A stretch of DNA of 64,000 nt, taken from contig JALIZF010001879.1 in NCBI GenBank assembly GCA_029948255.1, positions 744,001 to 808,000 on the forward strand, given 5' to 3'. The notes beneath the pieces were generated by a model. It was not told the origin of the DNA and did not search any database. It saw nothing but the letters and a program-made list of their open reading frames with translations. The stretch comes from Telmatactis stephensoni (lineage: Eukaryota > Cnidaria > Anthozoa > Actiniaria > Isophelliidae). The translations under genes were made by a program, and so were the position numbers. Shown here piece by piece: positions 34,759 through 45,645 of this stretch; the first letter of the stretch is position 1, and each line of letters begins with the position of its first letter.

Positions 34759-37700
34759 CTACCAAGCTCATGGCGGAAAATCTGTGGAAGGCAAGAAAGA
34801 CGTCGAGAGTGGAGGACCTGGAACCGTGTTTCTTTATCACCTTTTCCATAATCATCGAACCCTTATTGTTGACAACAACGGACGAAGCGCGCTGAATAGA
34901 CACATGAACTATAGCAAGATACATCAAGAGGGCGGAAAAGCGTGGATAATGCCTGAATCTGGTATCCACAAATTTGCTGACAGCCAACATAGATTTCATT
35001 TCGAAGAATTGCAAATTTACGGCAAAGCACACTTGGCGATCTGGCCACGGGAAGCCAACGATGTGAGAAACATATCGATATTTTTCAAGTACATGATTGG
35101 CGATCGGTCGGGCATGGTTCACATAGGTAACAGACAAGTACTAGATTTGTTTCGTCCTGAGATCGATCTCCCTTTCAGTGCTTACATATACAGTGGTGGA
35201 CATCTTGGTTTAGCGCCTGTTACTTTCATCCATGGTAGTTGAGATCATTGTGCGCGGTGTTTTGGCGTACATAAAGAACATGACGATTCATCACGGAGGG
35301 AAGTTGTGGCTCCATCATGGTGGACGGACCAACCTGGCAGGAATTCATAATTACAATTTTGACACAGTCCGTGTACAAGATGAAGGCCTTATTAATGGCA
35401 TGACCTCGCCCATCAACGACCCTGGGATTCACTTCTATACTAGGGCTGTCTTATTGAAGGAGGGGGATTGATTCACGCAACGCGTTTGAACCTTTGTTAC
35501 TGAGAATATAACAATTGACGACTGGTGGCTCATTGATTGCTGATGGATTAGGATATAACTATTCTCATGGTGACCAAGGTAGTGGTCTACATGGGAAAAT
35601 TAATCCTGGGCGCGGGAAGGATTCAAGTAGCGGGGCTTCTGGCGCGGGTCACGGAGGAAGCGGTGGTCGAGGGTATATCAATAGCGGTACCCCACTTGTG
35701 GGGTTTGCGTATGGAGACCTTTATGAGCCGGCCATGTTTGGTAGTTCCGGAGGAAATGGTCCTGGTAATTCACGTGGTGGAAATGGCGGTGGAATGTTAT
35801 GGATGAATGTCACCAACACAATTGATATCGATGGAATCGTGTCAGCTCACGGGATGTCAGCGACGTCTAATTGGGCCGGTGGTGGCAGCGGTGGAAGCAT
35901 CTGGATGTACTGCAAGACAATTAAAGGATACGGTAAAATAACGGCAAATGGAGGAAGTGGGTCTATGCATAATTCTTACCCTGGCGGTGGTGGGGCTGGT
36001 GGGAGAATTGCTATCTATTTTCAAGAGAATAAAACGTCGACTTACTTCATCTATGAAGCACGTGGAGGAGCCGCTCCTGGTTGTAAATTTGGTAAAGAGC
36101 ACTTGTGTAAAGCTGAAGCTGGTGGTCCTGGTACAGTTTTTCTTTACCACATGATTCACACTCATAGAACACTGTTGATTCACAACGGTGGTCAAAAGCC
36201 ACTGGTTTCAGCCATTGATGATTACAATGATTTGTCTCGTACTGGTGGTATTGCATGGTTATTGCCAGAGTCTTCTGGCCATCACTTTGCTAAAGGCCAA
36301 GGTGACTTCCATTTTGAGGAGCTACAGGTCTACGGTGGTGGGCATCTGGCTGTTCTTACTGATCCAGTAGGAAGCAATGCGACTTTGTTCTTTAATTATA
36401 TGATTGGAGATCGAACTGGCACTCTTCACGTGTCAACCAACCAAGTGATGGACCTAAAACGACCAGAAATTGACTTACCTTTTAGTGTTCATGTATATGA
36501 CAAAGGATTTTTAGGTCTTGCTCCCAACACAGTGGTGCACGGAGTGACAATATATGTTACAGGCACAGTGGCCTTTGTTCAAAACATGACACTTCATCAC
36601 GGTGGGACATTTTGGATAAATGACGGTGGAAGAACATATGGACGACCTAACAACACTTTCAGCTTTGACTCCGTGAGAGTACAAGACAAATCACTAATGA
36701 GAGCTGTCACTTCACCTGTTCTTCACCATGGTACAAAATTGATGTCAAGATCACTGTTCATAGAAGGTGGAGGAGTTGTCCTTGGAACTCGCTTCACTGT
36801 CCTTTCTGAGAATATCACGATTGACGATGGTGGTCGCTTAAGTGCCGATGGGTTGGGCTACAACAATAGCCACCCAAAATCAAGCTCGGGGCTTCATGGT
36901 GCCATCAATGCTGGAATTGGAACATCGTCAAGCTCCGGATCGTCAGGTGGTGGACACGGAGGACGAGGTGGTCGTGGAGCTTCCGCTGCAGTCGTAGGAC
37001 AAGCTTATGGTGACCTTTACGAACCAATACGATTTGGTAGCAGCGGAGGAGGAGGTAAAGCCGGGGCTGGTGGTGGTGTCATTTGGTTTAATGTAACAAA
37101 CATAATCCAGATTGATGGGCAAGTGACTGCAAATGGACTAGAGGGAAAAGATGCCAACAGCGGAGGCGGAAGTGGAGGAAGTATTTGGATGCACTCGTAC
37201 ATTATAAAAGGAAGAGGAAATATCACTGTAAATGGCGGCAGCGGTGGGAATAATGCTGGAGGTGGTTCTGGAGGTCGAATTGCTGTATATTTTACAAAAA
37301 ATACCACATTCATCGGCAAGTTTCAGTCTCGTGGAGGTTCAAAAGGAAGTGCTGCTAACACGGAGGCAGGTGGTCCTGGAACATCGTTCTTATACCACTT
37401 GGTCCACACTCACAGGACTCTTTGGATTGACAATGGTGGACAACACCCGATCACAAATCGTATATCGAGTTTCTCCGATTTGTCGCAAGACGGTTGTCGT
37501 GCATCAATTCTTCCCGAATCCGGACTCCATAATTTTGCTAACCAATCACACGCATTTCATTTTGAAGAGCTTCAGATTTACGGAGGAGCACACCTTGCTA
37601 TTGAAACCCATCCAGTTGACAGAAAAGTCTCGATGTTCTTCACATATATGATCGGAGATCGGACTGGGTATATTCACATTGGGCGTAATCAAGTGGTTGA

Positions 37701-38339
37701 CCTTAAGAGGCATTTCTTAGACATACCATTCAGTGCTTACATCTACGACGGAGGTTACCTTGGGCTTGCACCGATAGCCGAAATGAACAAAGTAACTGTG
37801 CACGTAGAAGGAACGTTAGATCACATTACAAATTTGACAATACTTAATGGTGGTGCCTTGCACTGTTATTTAACTGGATTCACTGCCGCTCAACCAAGAC
37901 ATCATTTTGTTTTTAACGAAACAGTTCGTATCATGGCTGATTCAAAGATAGAATTACACAGTCCCAATGCCCATGCAGATCCCTTTGTTGTGCAGGCTAA
38001 AATCCTTCTTGTCGAGGGTGGAGCAACGATCAACACAGTAAACATGGACATTTACGCTGTTAATCTGACAGTTGATGATGGCGGCGCCATTGATGCCAGC
38101 GATGGGGGCATGTTGCCCAAACAAGTTTCTTCCAGGCTGAAAAATAACGGGGCTGGTCATGGCGGTACTGGAGGAAGAGGACGATGCGACAGTACTGGTG
38201 CAATAAATACTTGTCGACTACAGAAGGGACTCCCGTATGGAAATTTTTCCTTCCACAGGATTTCGGAAGCGGTGGTGATGGGACGGCTGGAGGAAAAGGT
38301 GGCGGAAAGCTAAGAATTAATGTCACAGATACATTCCAG
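34759..38339 (+). CDS. Exon 22: giant 3.6-kb exon covering units 5-7 and the start of unit 8
   Basis: Contains the rest of unit 5, all of units 6 and 7, and the unit 8 glycine start, with no intron. Signatures are MIGDRSGMVHIGNRQ, MIGDRTGTLHVSTNQ and MIGDRTGYIHIGRNQ; spacings are 1308 and 1245 bases. Unit 5 has four frame breaks: an extra base near 35237, one base short in the G run 35462-35466, an extra T in 35493-35495, and an extra T near 35523. The frame is then open for 932 codons, to a missing T in the run at 38244-38248 (YGNF then FLPQDFGSGG). Phase 2 in, 0 out (CAG|GTAAAT). Confidence 0.9.
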
Positions 38340-38515
38340 GTAAATAATGAAACAATTTGTAGATTGTAAATGTAGATTGTTAAGCAAATAATTAGAAGAA
38401 GGATATTTTGCTTCAACCAGAAAAAGGTTAAATGTTAAAGAATCAGGAAGACTGTTTTTTTGAAAATTCTTTTTCAAAGGGAGGTTTATATAGTTTTTGT
38501 TTCTTATTCAAACAG

Positions 38516-39181
38516 GTTGATGGTCACGTGAAGGCAAACAGTCTTGACGTCAGCACAAACTATGGTGGTGGCAGCGGTGGCAGTATTCTTATCTTCACCA
38601 AAGCTCTTTCTGGCAGTCATACTGGTGCAATACAGTGTCTTGGTGGATCAGGCAATCCTGGTTCTGGCGGTGGCTCTGGGGGACGACTGGCTGTCTACTA
38701 TAGCAACGTTCTTACCGACCATCCTTTCAGAGGAAGCTTCGATGTCTTCGGAGGCAAAGGTACAGCAGGAGCTGAAGCTGGTGCATCAGGAACTGCCTAT
38801 CTTAAGCATCTTGGAACAGGCCATTCCATTTTGAAACTTAATAACAACAAGCAAAGCTCCCTTTCAGACAGAATACCCAATGAAGGGGTGAAATTAGAAC
38901 TTTCTGGTGGTGCATACGATGGGTCTAGGACCTACACGTCGGCTAGTGGCGTGACTGTCACGACATCTTGTGGTTTACATCATTGTTATCAATCCGGGAA
39001 ATGTGGGTCGTGTTATTATTTCTCGCTTGGTTATTTGTTTGACCAGAGCTACACATCTGGTTGGTGCCAAAGCTTCCAGTCATACTGTAGAACTACAAGT
39101 CTTGTTTTTGACCTAAAGCAGTTGTTTTACGTAAACCACATCAGAGTCTACCCGCTATGTCACATAAGAACCGACTTTAAG
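38516..39181 (+). CDS. Exon 23: unit 8 glycine part plus first half of a galactose-binding-like insert
   Basis: GGGSGGSILIFT, GGGSGGRLAVYY, GSFDVFGGKG and GASGTAYLKH belong to the repeat. After LKLNNNK the sequence changes to a Cys-rich stretch (CGLHHCYQSGKCGSCYYF), then LVFDLKQLFYVNHIRVYPLC. The last part resembles the xxIDLGxxxxIxxIxIY strand pair of galactose-binding-like (F5/8C-fold) domains. Phase 0 both ends. A CCTT microsatellite follows 46 bases after the donor. Confidence 0.88.
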
Positions 39182-39227
39182 GTAACTGTGACTTTCAGTC
39201 GTTCGTTCTGCCATTCATCAATCATGT

Positions 39228-39333
39228 TTCCTTCCTTCCTTCCCTTCCTTCCTTCCTTCCTTCCTTCCTTCCTTCCTTCCTTCCTTCCTTCCTTCCTTCC
39301 TTCCTTCCTTCCTTCCCTCCTTCCTTCCTTCCT
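39228..39333. repeat. (CCTT)n microsatellite
   Basis: About 25 CCTT repeats with few interruptions in intron 23. The Pro/Ser/Leu-rich open frame that runs through it from exon 23 is an artefact of reading past the donor. Confidence 0.97.
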
Positions 39334-39534
39334 ATCCATTCGTTCCTTCGTTCGTTTCTTCGTCGATTCGTTTATTTGCTCCTGCTCGTTTACTGATTCC
39401 ATGATTTAATTTATTCACTTTGTCCTATGTCGAGTAATGCATTCACTTATTCATATGTATCATCCATCCACTAATTGTTAATTGGATTTATCAATAATTA
39501 CTAACTACTATAACATTTGATATGTATCAATTAG

Positions 39535-39749
39535 GTTTCAACCAATGATGGCAGCTCTAGTGTGCCAGTTACAAGTAACTTTGTTCTAATGAGCAGTGGA
39601 TGTACACAAGGCTCCTTTGTAGATCTCCCTGTTCGTCGAAATGCCAGGACCATTCAATTTGACCTAACACGCCCACCTTCACACCAATGGGTCAACGTCG
39701 CACTAACGGAAATTGAAATCTTCGTCAACGGAAGAAATGTATATGACAG
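39535..39749 (+). CDS. Exon 24: second half of the galactose-binding-like insert, unit 8
   Basis: VSTNDGSSSVPVTSNF, RTIQFDLTRPPSHQW and VALTEIEIFVNG. The final LTEIEIF strand is typical of the C-terminus of galactose-binding-like domains (LxExEIxG). Phase 0 in and 2 out. Confidence 0.85.
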
Positions 39750-39900
39750 GTAAATAGTTGGAAAGTGAAGCGCAGTCAAGACGCCGATGCCGTACCAACA
39801 ATGTGTCGCACCAAATTGTTGCAAGAAAGTTGGGCGTTTAAATAACTTTGGAACTGCTGGTTCGATTTAGAATGACCTAGACATTTAGCACACGGCTCTA

Positions 39901-40113
39901 AAGGGGTGTTTACATGGCACTAGGATCACCCTAGCACTAGGATCATCCTAGCAGGCGAATCATCCTACCTGGTATACATTTACTGCATTCTGTTTACATG
40001 GAAATTTGTGTCTTCGCGTTCTAGGATCATCCTACTAAACAGAATGCAGTAACCGTTTAGCAGGTAGGATGATTCGCCTGCTAGGATGATCCTAGTGTCA
40101 TGTAAACACCCCT
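39901..40113. mobile_element. MITE with terminal inverted repeats
   Basis: Ends AGGGGTGTTTACATG and CATGTAAACACCCCT are inverted. The inside is rich in CTAGGATCATCCTAG and GCAGGTAGGATGATTCGCC palindromes. TAA may flank both sides, which would fit a TWA target site, but this is ambiguous. No coding capacity. Confidence 0.8.
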
Positions 40114-40132
40114 AACAGCAAATTTGAATGCG

Positions 40133-40259
40133 CTTGAATGACCACGGAATAATAGATTCAATTCGAGGCTGAAGGAGATAAATACAGTAAATGTAAGTAA
40201 ATTTATGGATTTGAAAACTCCAACCTCGACTTGAATCAATTGTTCCGTGGTCAGTCATA
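40133..40259. repeat. Foldback element next to the MITE
   Basis: Arms TGACCACGGAATAATAGATTCAA and TTGAATCAATTGTTCCGTGGTCA are inverted around an AT-rich centre. Confidence 0.7.
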
Positions 40260-40770
40260 CGAATTCAGGAAAGGTCCATTAAGGTATGGCATCTGAACTA
40301 GGCTTTATTAAAGGCCGATATTAAGAAAAGAATCTGGGTTACTTTAATTTCCTGTTGGAATGCAATCCTTAGAATATGTACTTGAGCCACGGTTGGCCAG
40401 GCGACAAGTCGCTGCGACAATGCACTTCATACTCCTATTATGAACATCTTGACTCTCGAAAGAATTTTGTCCTCTCGACACGAATGTGGGTTGCAGGGAC
40501 GTACATCAATTGTCGTTGTCGCTAGCATAGCAACATACGCACACTCGGTACTTTGTCAGTTGCTCATTAGCAGTACTTGTCTTTTTTCATGCCTATGTGA
40601 TAAATGCAATACTGAATCAACGTATGTTGCTTCATTTTGCTTACGTCACTAAGTGTGGACCAGGCTTTACGTGGTTGTTTCAGTTTCTCCTCAGTCTTTT
40701 TTAGTTTCAAAGTGAATTGTATGGGTTTGTACATTGAAAGAGGAATTGAATGAGTCTTGCATTTATTTAG

Positions 40771-41100
40771 ATACAAATATCGTCAATTTGATGGCGCTAA
40801 AACGTGGATCGAGCCTGCTTCAGGAACCAATGACTACCACTTCGACGAAGTTCACATCCATGGATCGGCACAACTCGCTGTCTACCCAAAACCTCCCTCA
40901 CTTACTCCTGTTACGTTCAGAGCGGGAAGAGTTATATGGAGACAAGAGCGGCTTTCTACATGTTGGATATAAACAGTCATTCAAAATCGATATTACAGAT
41001 CCCGACATTCCGTTCGGTCTTCGTGTCTACGAGAATGGTAGTAGTTGGTATGCCAAGACGAGCCTTCTTGCATCAGGTCAGCGTGCAGTCGTCTGGGAAG
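40771..41100 (+). CDS. Exon 25: unit 8 beta-rich half, with a frame break
   Basis: KTWIEPASG, FDEVHIHGSAQLAVY and PVTFRA, then in the next frame EELYGDKSGFLHVGYKQ, DIPFGLRVYENG. One extra G in GGG at 40924-40926 explains the shift. The end (AVVWEG, donor GTACGT) is out of phase with exon 26. A further extra G at 41095-41097 would fix this, but it is less certain. Confidence 0.82.
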
Positions 41101-41396
41101 GTACGTTAATTTAATAAAGAATTAATCAGAGGTCTTTTCAAAGCGTTGCGAAATATACTGCAGCAATGTTGATTTAGTGCTGGTTTTTGCGCAAGAAGTC
41201 GGAGTACGAGCCCTTGCCGAACAAAATTCTTTAGACAACTGAAGAGGAGGCGCTGATTTTGTAATTTTGGCTGGTGCTGAATGCAAAAACGCGCGATTTT
41301 TGTGTTTGAAGCTAAGGTAATAGTCTGGGTTTTTGTAAAGAAAGGTTCGTCTGTTTCTGCTATCCATCACAATTTTAGCCTCTTTTTTCTCCCCAG

Positions 41397-41588
41397 ATAT
41401 TTGGTATTCACGATTTGTTTGTTTTTGATGGTGGTTCGTTCTACTCTGATTCGAATTCAAGTCTTGGCCTAAACACATCTGCTGGAGAATACGAAGTATC
41501 AACTTTACATGTACAGAACGAAGGAATATTTGAACTCTTCTCTACTGACAAGCAGCTTAATAGTCGTCTAACAACAACCAACTTTACG
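41397..41588 (+). CDS. Exon 26: unit 8 continued
   Basis: IFGIHDLFVFDGGSF, EYEVSTLHVQNEGIFEL and LTTTNFT correspond to the IxNxTxHHGG and FDTVRVQDxG strands. Phase 0 both ends. Intron 26 contains a GCAAC-type dispersed repeat (about 41650-41810). Confidence 0.85.
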
Positions 41589-42112
41589 GTAAAGAAAGTT
41601 TAAAATCGCTAAGTCATTTTTTGTATGATACAGTCTTACTCTACCGTTACGACCCGTACGTACGACGAAACATTCCTGCAGCCCTGCGCGAAGCAGTGCA
41701 ATATTGTAACGTTGGCCAAACCTTGCAGCTGTTGCGCCCAACGTTACGTGCAACAGTTGTAGAAGCGAAATCGAGTTCTCCTTCTGCACTTCTGCTCGCA
41801 CCAAATTGCAAAAAATAAAAAATAAAAAAAATAAAATTAACACTTGCAAACATAGAGCTTGATTCCACTCTTAAAACCAGTGGCGCGCGCATTACTGCGA
41901 GGTGGTGTGTCTCCATTCGGGACAAAAACGAGACTTTAAGACTTTCAGAGATCTTCTGCCATCAACAGCGATCGCCACATGTACACACTTCGCAGTTATA
42001 ACTAAGTTGAAGTTTTGCTTCGCTGATCTTTTCTTCCTGGATGCTTCCTCTGTTCCCTTCTTCCCTTTCTTCTCTTCTTCCCCATGAAAGATGTTATCTT
42101 ATATGCTTGCAG

Positions 42113-42425
42113 ATATATGGTGGAGGACACTTTAAATCCAACAATCGCCTAAATATAACAGCTCATCACCTCTTAGCCGTTTACTCTGGTGGTAAACTTA
42201 GCCACAACCATGCTGGCTACGTTACCAAAGAAGGAAGGACCGGAAACGAATTTGACCCATCAGAAGGTCCCGGCCAAGGGACTGGGAGTACGACTGGAGC
42301 AAGTGGTGCTGGGCATGCTGGGAATGGCGGAAGGGGTTCCAGGTCAAGCCGTACTGGCGCTTTCTATGGAACGTTGTTTCAGCCGTGGGAGTATGGTAGC
42401 GCTGGTGGATATGGATATCATTACG
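42113..42425 (+). CDS. Exon 27: end of unit 8 and glycine start of unit 9
   Basis: IYGGGHFKSNNRLNI and LLAVYSGGKLSH, then GASGAGHAGNGGRGS, FYGTLFQPWEYGSAGG. Phase 0 in and 1 out. Confidence 0.9.
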
Positions 42426-42527
42426 GTAGGTTAACATTTTAGCCGGGAAAAATCCTAGCATTATAAAATCGCGCATATTCCGAGTAATTCTAAAAATTAA
42501 TGTGGTTATGATTTCCTTCAAGCTTAG

Positions 42528-42612
42528 GAACACGAGGCGTAGCCGAGTGCTCTACATCTTCCATCGTGTTTATATCACAGTACAGAGACATAAGCGCTCG
42601 TTTTGTACTGCT
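42528..42612. repeat. Dispersed repeat (GAACACGAGGCGTAGCCGAG family)
   Basis: AGGAACACGAGGCGTAGCCGAG, TCTTCCATCGTGTTTATATC and ACAGAGACATAAGCGC recur, in inverted order, around 46810-47035 in intron 32. A partial copy lies near 34670-34700. A poly-G run lies nearby at about 42803-42822. Confidence 0.65.
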
Positions 42613-42989
42613 TTTATAAAATATTTTCCACGTTTTTGTGCAAGCCATGTTTCTGTCCTCTGATATAAACATGGTAGCCAGTCAATCAGCGTGCTCGTTA
42701 TATCTCAAATATTTTATAATAAGAGCTAAAACATTTTGAATATTCTCAATAATACGATGATATCGCAGGATTTTTGAAATGGGGCAGCACAGAGGTGTAT
42801 TTGGGGGGGGGGGGGGGGGGGTTGGAGTGGGGTATAGGGAAGATTTTTTGCCACCTGTCAACAATTTTTTTCATCCTTATAAGTTAAGAGACCGAATCTT
42901 TCGTGTGAGCGATCGATGGACAATGTTAAAGTCGAAGTGATACCCCTGATATCAAACCGTAAATTAATTCCCGATGCTCATCTCCCTAG

Positions 42990-43224
42990 GTACACTACAT
43001 TACGGAAACTATCGCACCAGTTCTACTAGTCCTGGCAGCAACGTTATCACACGAGGTGGTCTTGGTGGCCAGGGAGCCGGAGCTCTAAAGATCGATAGTC
43101 GTCATTTTGTTTTGGATGGACAACTGACAGCTGATGGAGAAGCTGGTGCGTCCCGAAGTACTGCTGGTGGTGGCAGCGGTGGTAGCTTGTGGATCAGCTG
43201 TCACGACCTAAGTGGATACGGAAG
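42990..43224 (+). CDS. Exon 28: unit 9 glycine-rich second part
   Basis: TLHYGNYR, GGLGGQGAGALKI, FVLDGQLTADGEAG, GGGSGGSLWISC and LSGYG. Phase 1 in and 2 out. Confidence 0.9.
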
Positions 43225-43492
43225 GTTAGAAACTAGAAACGCATTAATACCAGTAATATATACCAGGGGTGACTTCAAGATATTTTAAAAGATACATCAC
43301 TTATTAGATTATTTCAACTATTATTTTGATTGTTATTGTAAAGCAGTATAAAAGATGGGCGCGAACTATTTTGGGATGCGCAAAGTGAATAGAACCAGCT
43401 CTGCAGCGTCCATTAAGTCTCTCCTTGACATATATTTGTTAACATTAAAGCAACGTAGAATCCCGATAAATAATATTTTTTTTCTTGTTTAG

Positions 43493-43783
43493 GATTTCTG
43501 TTAATGGCGGAGATGGCTCCCCTGGTGGTGGTGGCGGGTCTGGAGGACGAATCGCCATCTACCATAACATTATGATAAACTTTAACGGCACTCTATCTGC
43601 TAAAGGTGGCAACAGTAATATTGAACCAGGCGCGTCAGGGACCATCTATCTTGAGCGGCGTAATGGAAGTATCATTCAGTACAGAGTTGTAAAGATCAAT
43701 AACTACCATCTAGCATATCCTCTTGGCGTGGATAGGAAGGGACGTCTGCGTCATATTTTCAATGGTATTTATAGTGATATAAG
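43493..43783 (+). CDS. Exon 29: unit 9 GGRIAIYH segment
   Basis: ISVNGGDGSPGGGGGSGGRI, FNGTLSAKGGN, GASGTIYLE and VVKINNYHLAYP. Phase 2 in and 2 out. The next intron starts with a foldback element only 23 bases after the donor. Confidence 0.9.
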
Positions 43784-43806
43784 GTATGCAGCTATATCAA
43801 GTATTT

Positions 43807-44100
43807 CCAAGAGACCATGAATACTAAGAGAACGAAACTGTGTGCGGTTTTCTTTGCGCTTAAGGTTATTTTTAGTAGCATGAAGTCAACTCTCATCTCT
43901 CGGGCAAACAATGAAATTTAATTGCCGGAGGAGAAACGGTTCGTATCCGTGCGTAAACGCTTTGTATCCGCGCGTGAAGAAATCTAATTGTATTGTTTGT
44001 GCGCGCGATATGGCGTCAATTTCCTGTTACTAAATTAACCTTAATAGCCACGAACATCGCGCAGACATCATTGCGCGAGTTTCGCTCTCTTATATAGTAT
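43807..44100. repeat. Foldback element, second copy of the 16.1-kb family
   Basis: Starts CCAAGAGACCATGAATACTAAG and ends with inverted GAGTTTCGCTCTCTTATATAGTAT. It shares the internal TTTTTAGTA and GAACATCGCGCAGACATCA blocks with 16126-16402 but is more diverged and longer. Confidence 0.75.
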
Positions 44101-44430
44101 TGCATACATTTTGTTACAGTTCTACTCATATACTTTGTTGAGGCTGCGTGTATAGAGGAACAGTATTTTTAGTATTAAGTCAGGTGATTTCATGCTACGT
44201 CTCATACCAAACTAATCCGAATGAATTTCAAAACGCATCTTTTCTTCGTTTTCACATCTTGGATCGGACAAAAGGAAATGTCGTTTTTGGTGTGAAGGAA
44301 AGGCATAACCGTGGAAAAATAGCCTACACAAGTCAACCTGCTCTCTTAATACTATAGTAAATTGTTATAGTTAGCGTCCGCAGAGAAAAGAAAACAACAA
44401 AATGAAAAATTAATTTGAATTGTCTTTTAG

Positions 44431-44703
44431 TAACATTGGAGGTATCACGTGGCTACACGAATCAACATCTTACGTCATGGACGAATTCCATCTCCATGGC
44501 AACGCGCACGTGGCAATGTATGGCAACGCGTCACAAGAACGAGTCAGTTTAAGCGCAAAAACTCTAGTGGGTGACAGAAGTGGTGTGTTCCACGTGGGAC
44601 GATACCAGTCAGCTGCCTTCGATGATGTAGACGTGTATTATCAAATTAATACGTTGGTTTATCATGAAGGTCATCTGCAGGTTCCAAGACGGATGTCACT
44701 GAG
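44431..44703 (+). CDS. Exon 30: unit 9 beta-rich half
   Basis: GGITWLHEST, DEFHLHGNAHVAMYG, LVGDRSGVFHVGRYQ and LVYHEGHLQVPRR. Phase 2 in and 2 out. Confidence 0.92.
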
Positions 44704-44955
44704 GTAAGACACTGCTAAAAGTACACGTATGTGTCAAACGAAATATTTTCTACAGCCGAGCCTCCCCTTGCGAACAACTCTCTTGTGCGACAACCTCTCT
44801 TAGACTCGAAATCTTGGTCACTTACGGTTAGGATTAGGTTTTTCAAATTCCGTTTAAGAGGCGTCCATTCTTGTTGGGAGGGTGGCTTGCAAATGTTTAC
44901 GCTATCTCTGTAATAGTTTTTTCATTCACGATACAAATCGTAATGCTTTATTTAG

Positions 44956-45248
44956 AGAAGTGTACATGGAAATCAATGGAACACTGGCCCACTCTGATGA
45001 CTACACAATCGACCGCAACGGCGAACTCTACCTCTGGTCACGTGGCAATTCCATTAACGAGGACATTGGCTCTTTTCGGTTTATCAACATCTCTATACGG
45101 TCACGTGGGAAGCTGACGACCATTGGACTTCCTGGAAAAATACATCGCGTTACATTGAATTTAACCAGGCTGATTGTCAATGGTGGTGGGATGGTTATTG
45201 GTAATGACTTGAGGATTGTGGCCGTGAACGCGACTGTTGACGTAGCAG
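44956..45248 (+). CDS. Exon 31: end of unit 9
   Basis: REVYMEINGTLAHSDD, GELYLWSRGN, FRFINISIRSRGKL, LIVNGGGMVIGNDLRI and VAVNATVDVAG. Phase 2 in and 1 out. Nothing recognisable in the 397-base intron after it. Confidence 0.9.
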
Positions 45249-45645
45249 GTTTGACACTTTTTTCATTTGAGTGCTTGATAATCTCGTTCATTAGGTCTGT
45301 CTCACAATGCATCATAAGTGCAACTACATACGCTGTCTGCTTCGTAGTCGTTACAGAAGTTCGTCACGTTACGCTCTTTGAAGGAAGGTTGCGTGACCAG
45401 CTATAGTAACGGCTGCGAAGGAGACTGGCTCATTACTTGAGCTTGCAGCACGAAATCTAGATAGTTTGTATCACGATTATGTAGCAAGCTGCAAATATGC
45501 CGGACCTTGGCTTTGTCATGTTATTCTGAATCTTGTGTAGATTGATGGTGTTTTGACAATCCTTTTTTTCTGCATTGTAACAGAGCTTGTATAAGTGCTT
45601 TTTATTTTTGTCTGCAAAGTTAAACTCCGTCATTTTTCCGTACAG

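Noticed and set aside
35857..36195. Minus-strand open frames opposite exon 22
   Set aside because: Shadows of the glycine-rich coding strand (GGT/GGA codons give Pro/Thr/Ser-rich antisense frames).
39160..39402. Glu/Gly/Arg/Lys-rich frame on the minus strand, and the Pro/Ser/Leu extension of exon 23
   Set aside because: CCTT microsatellite read on either strand; the real exon ends at 39181.
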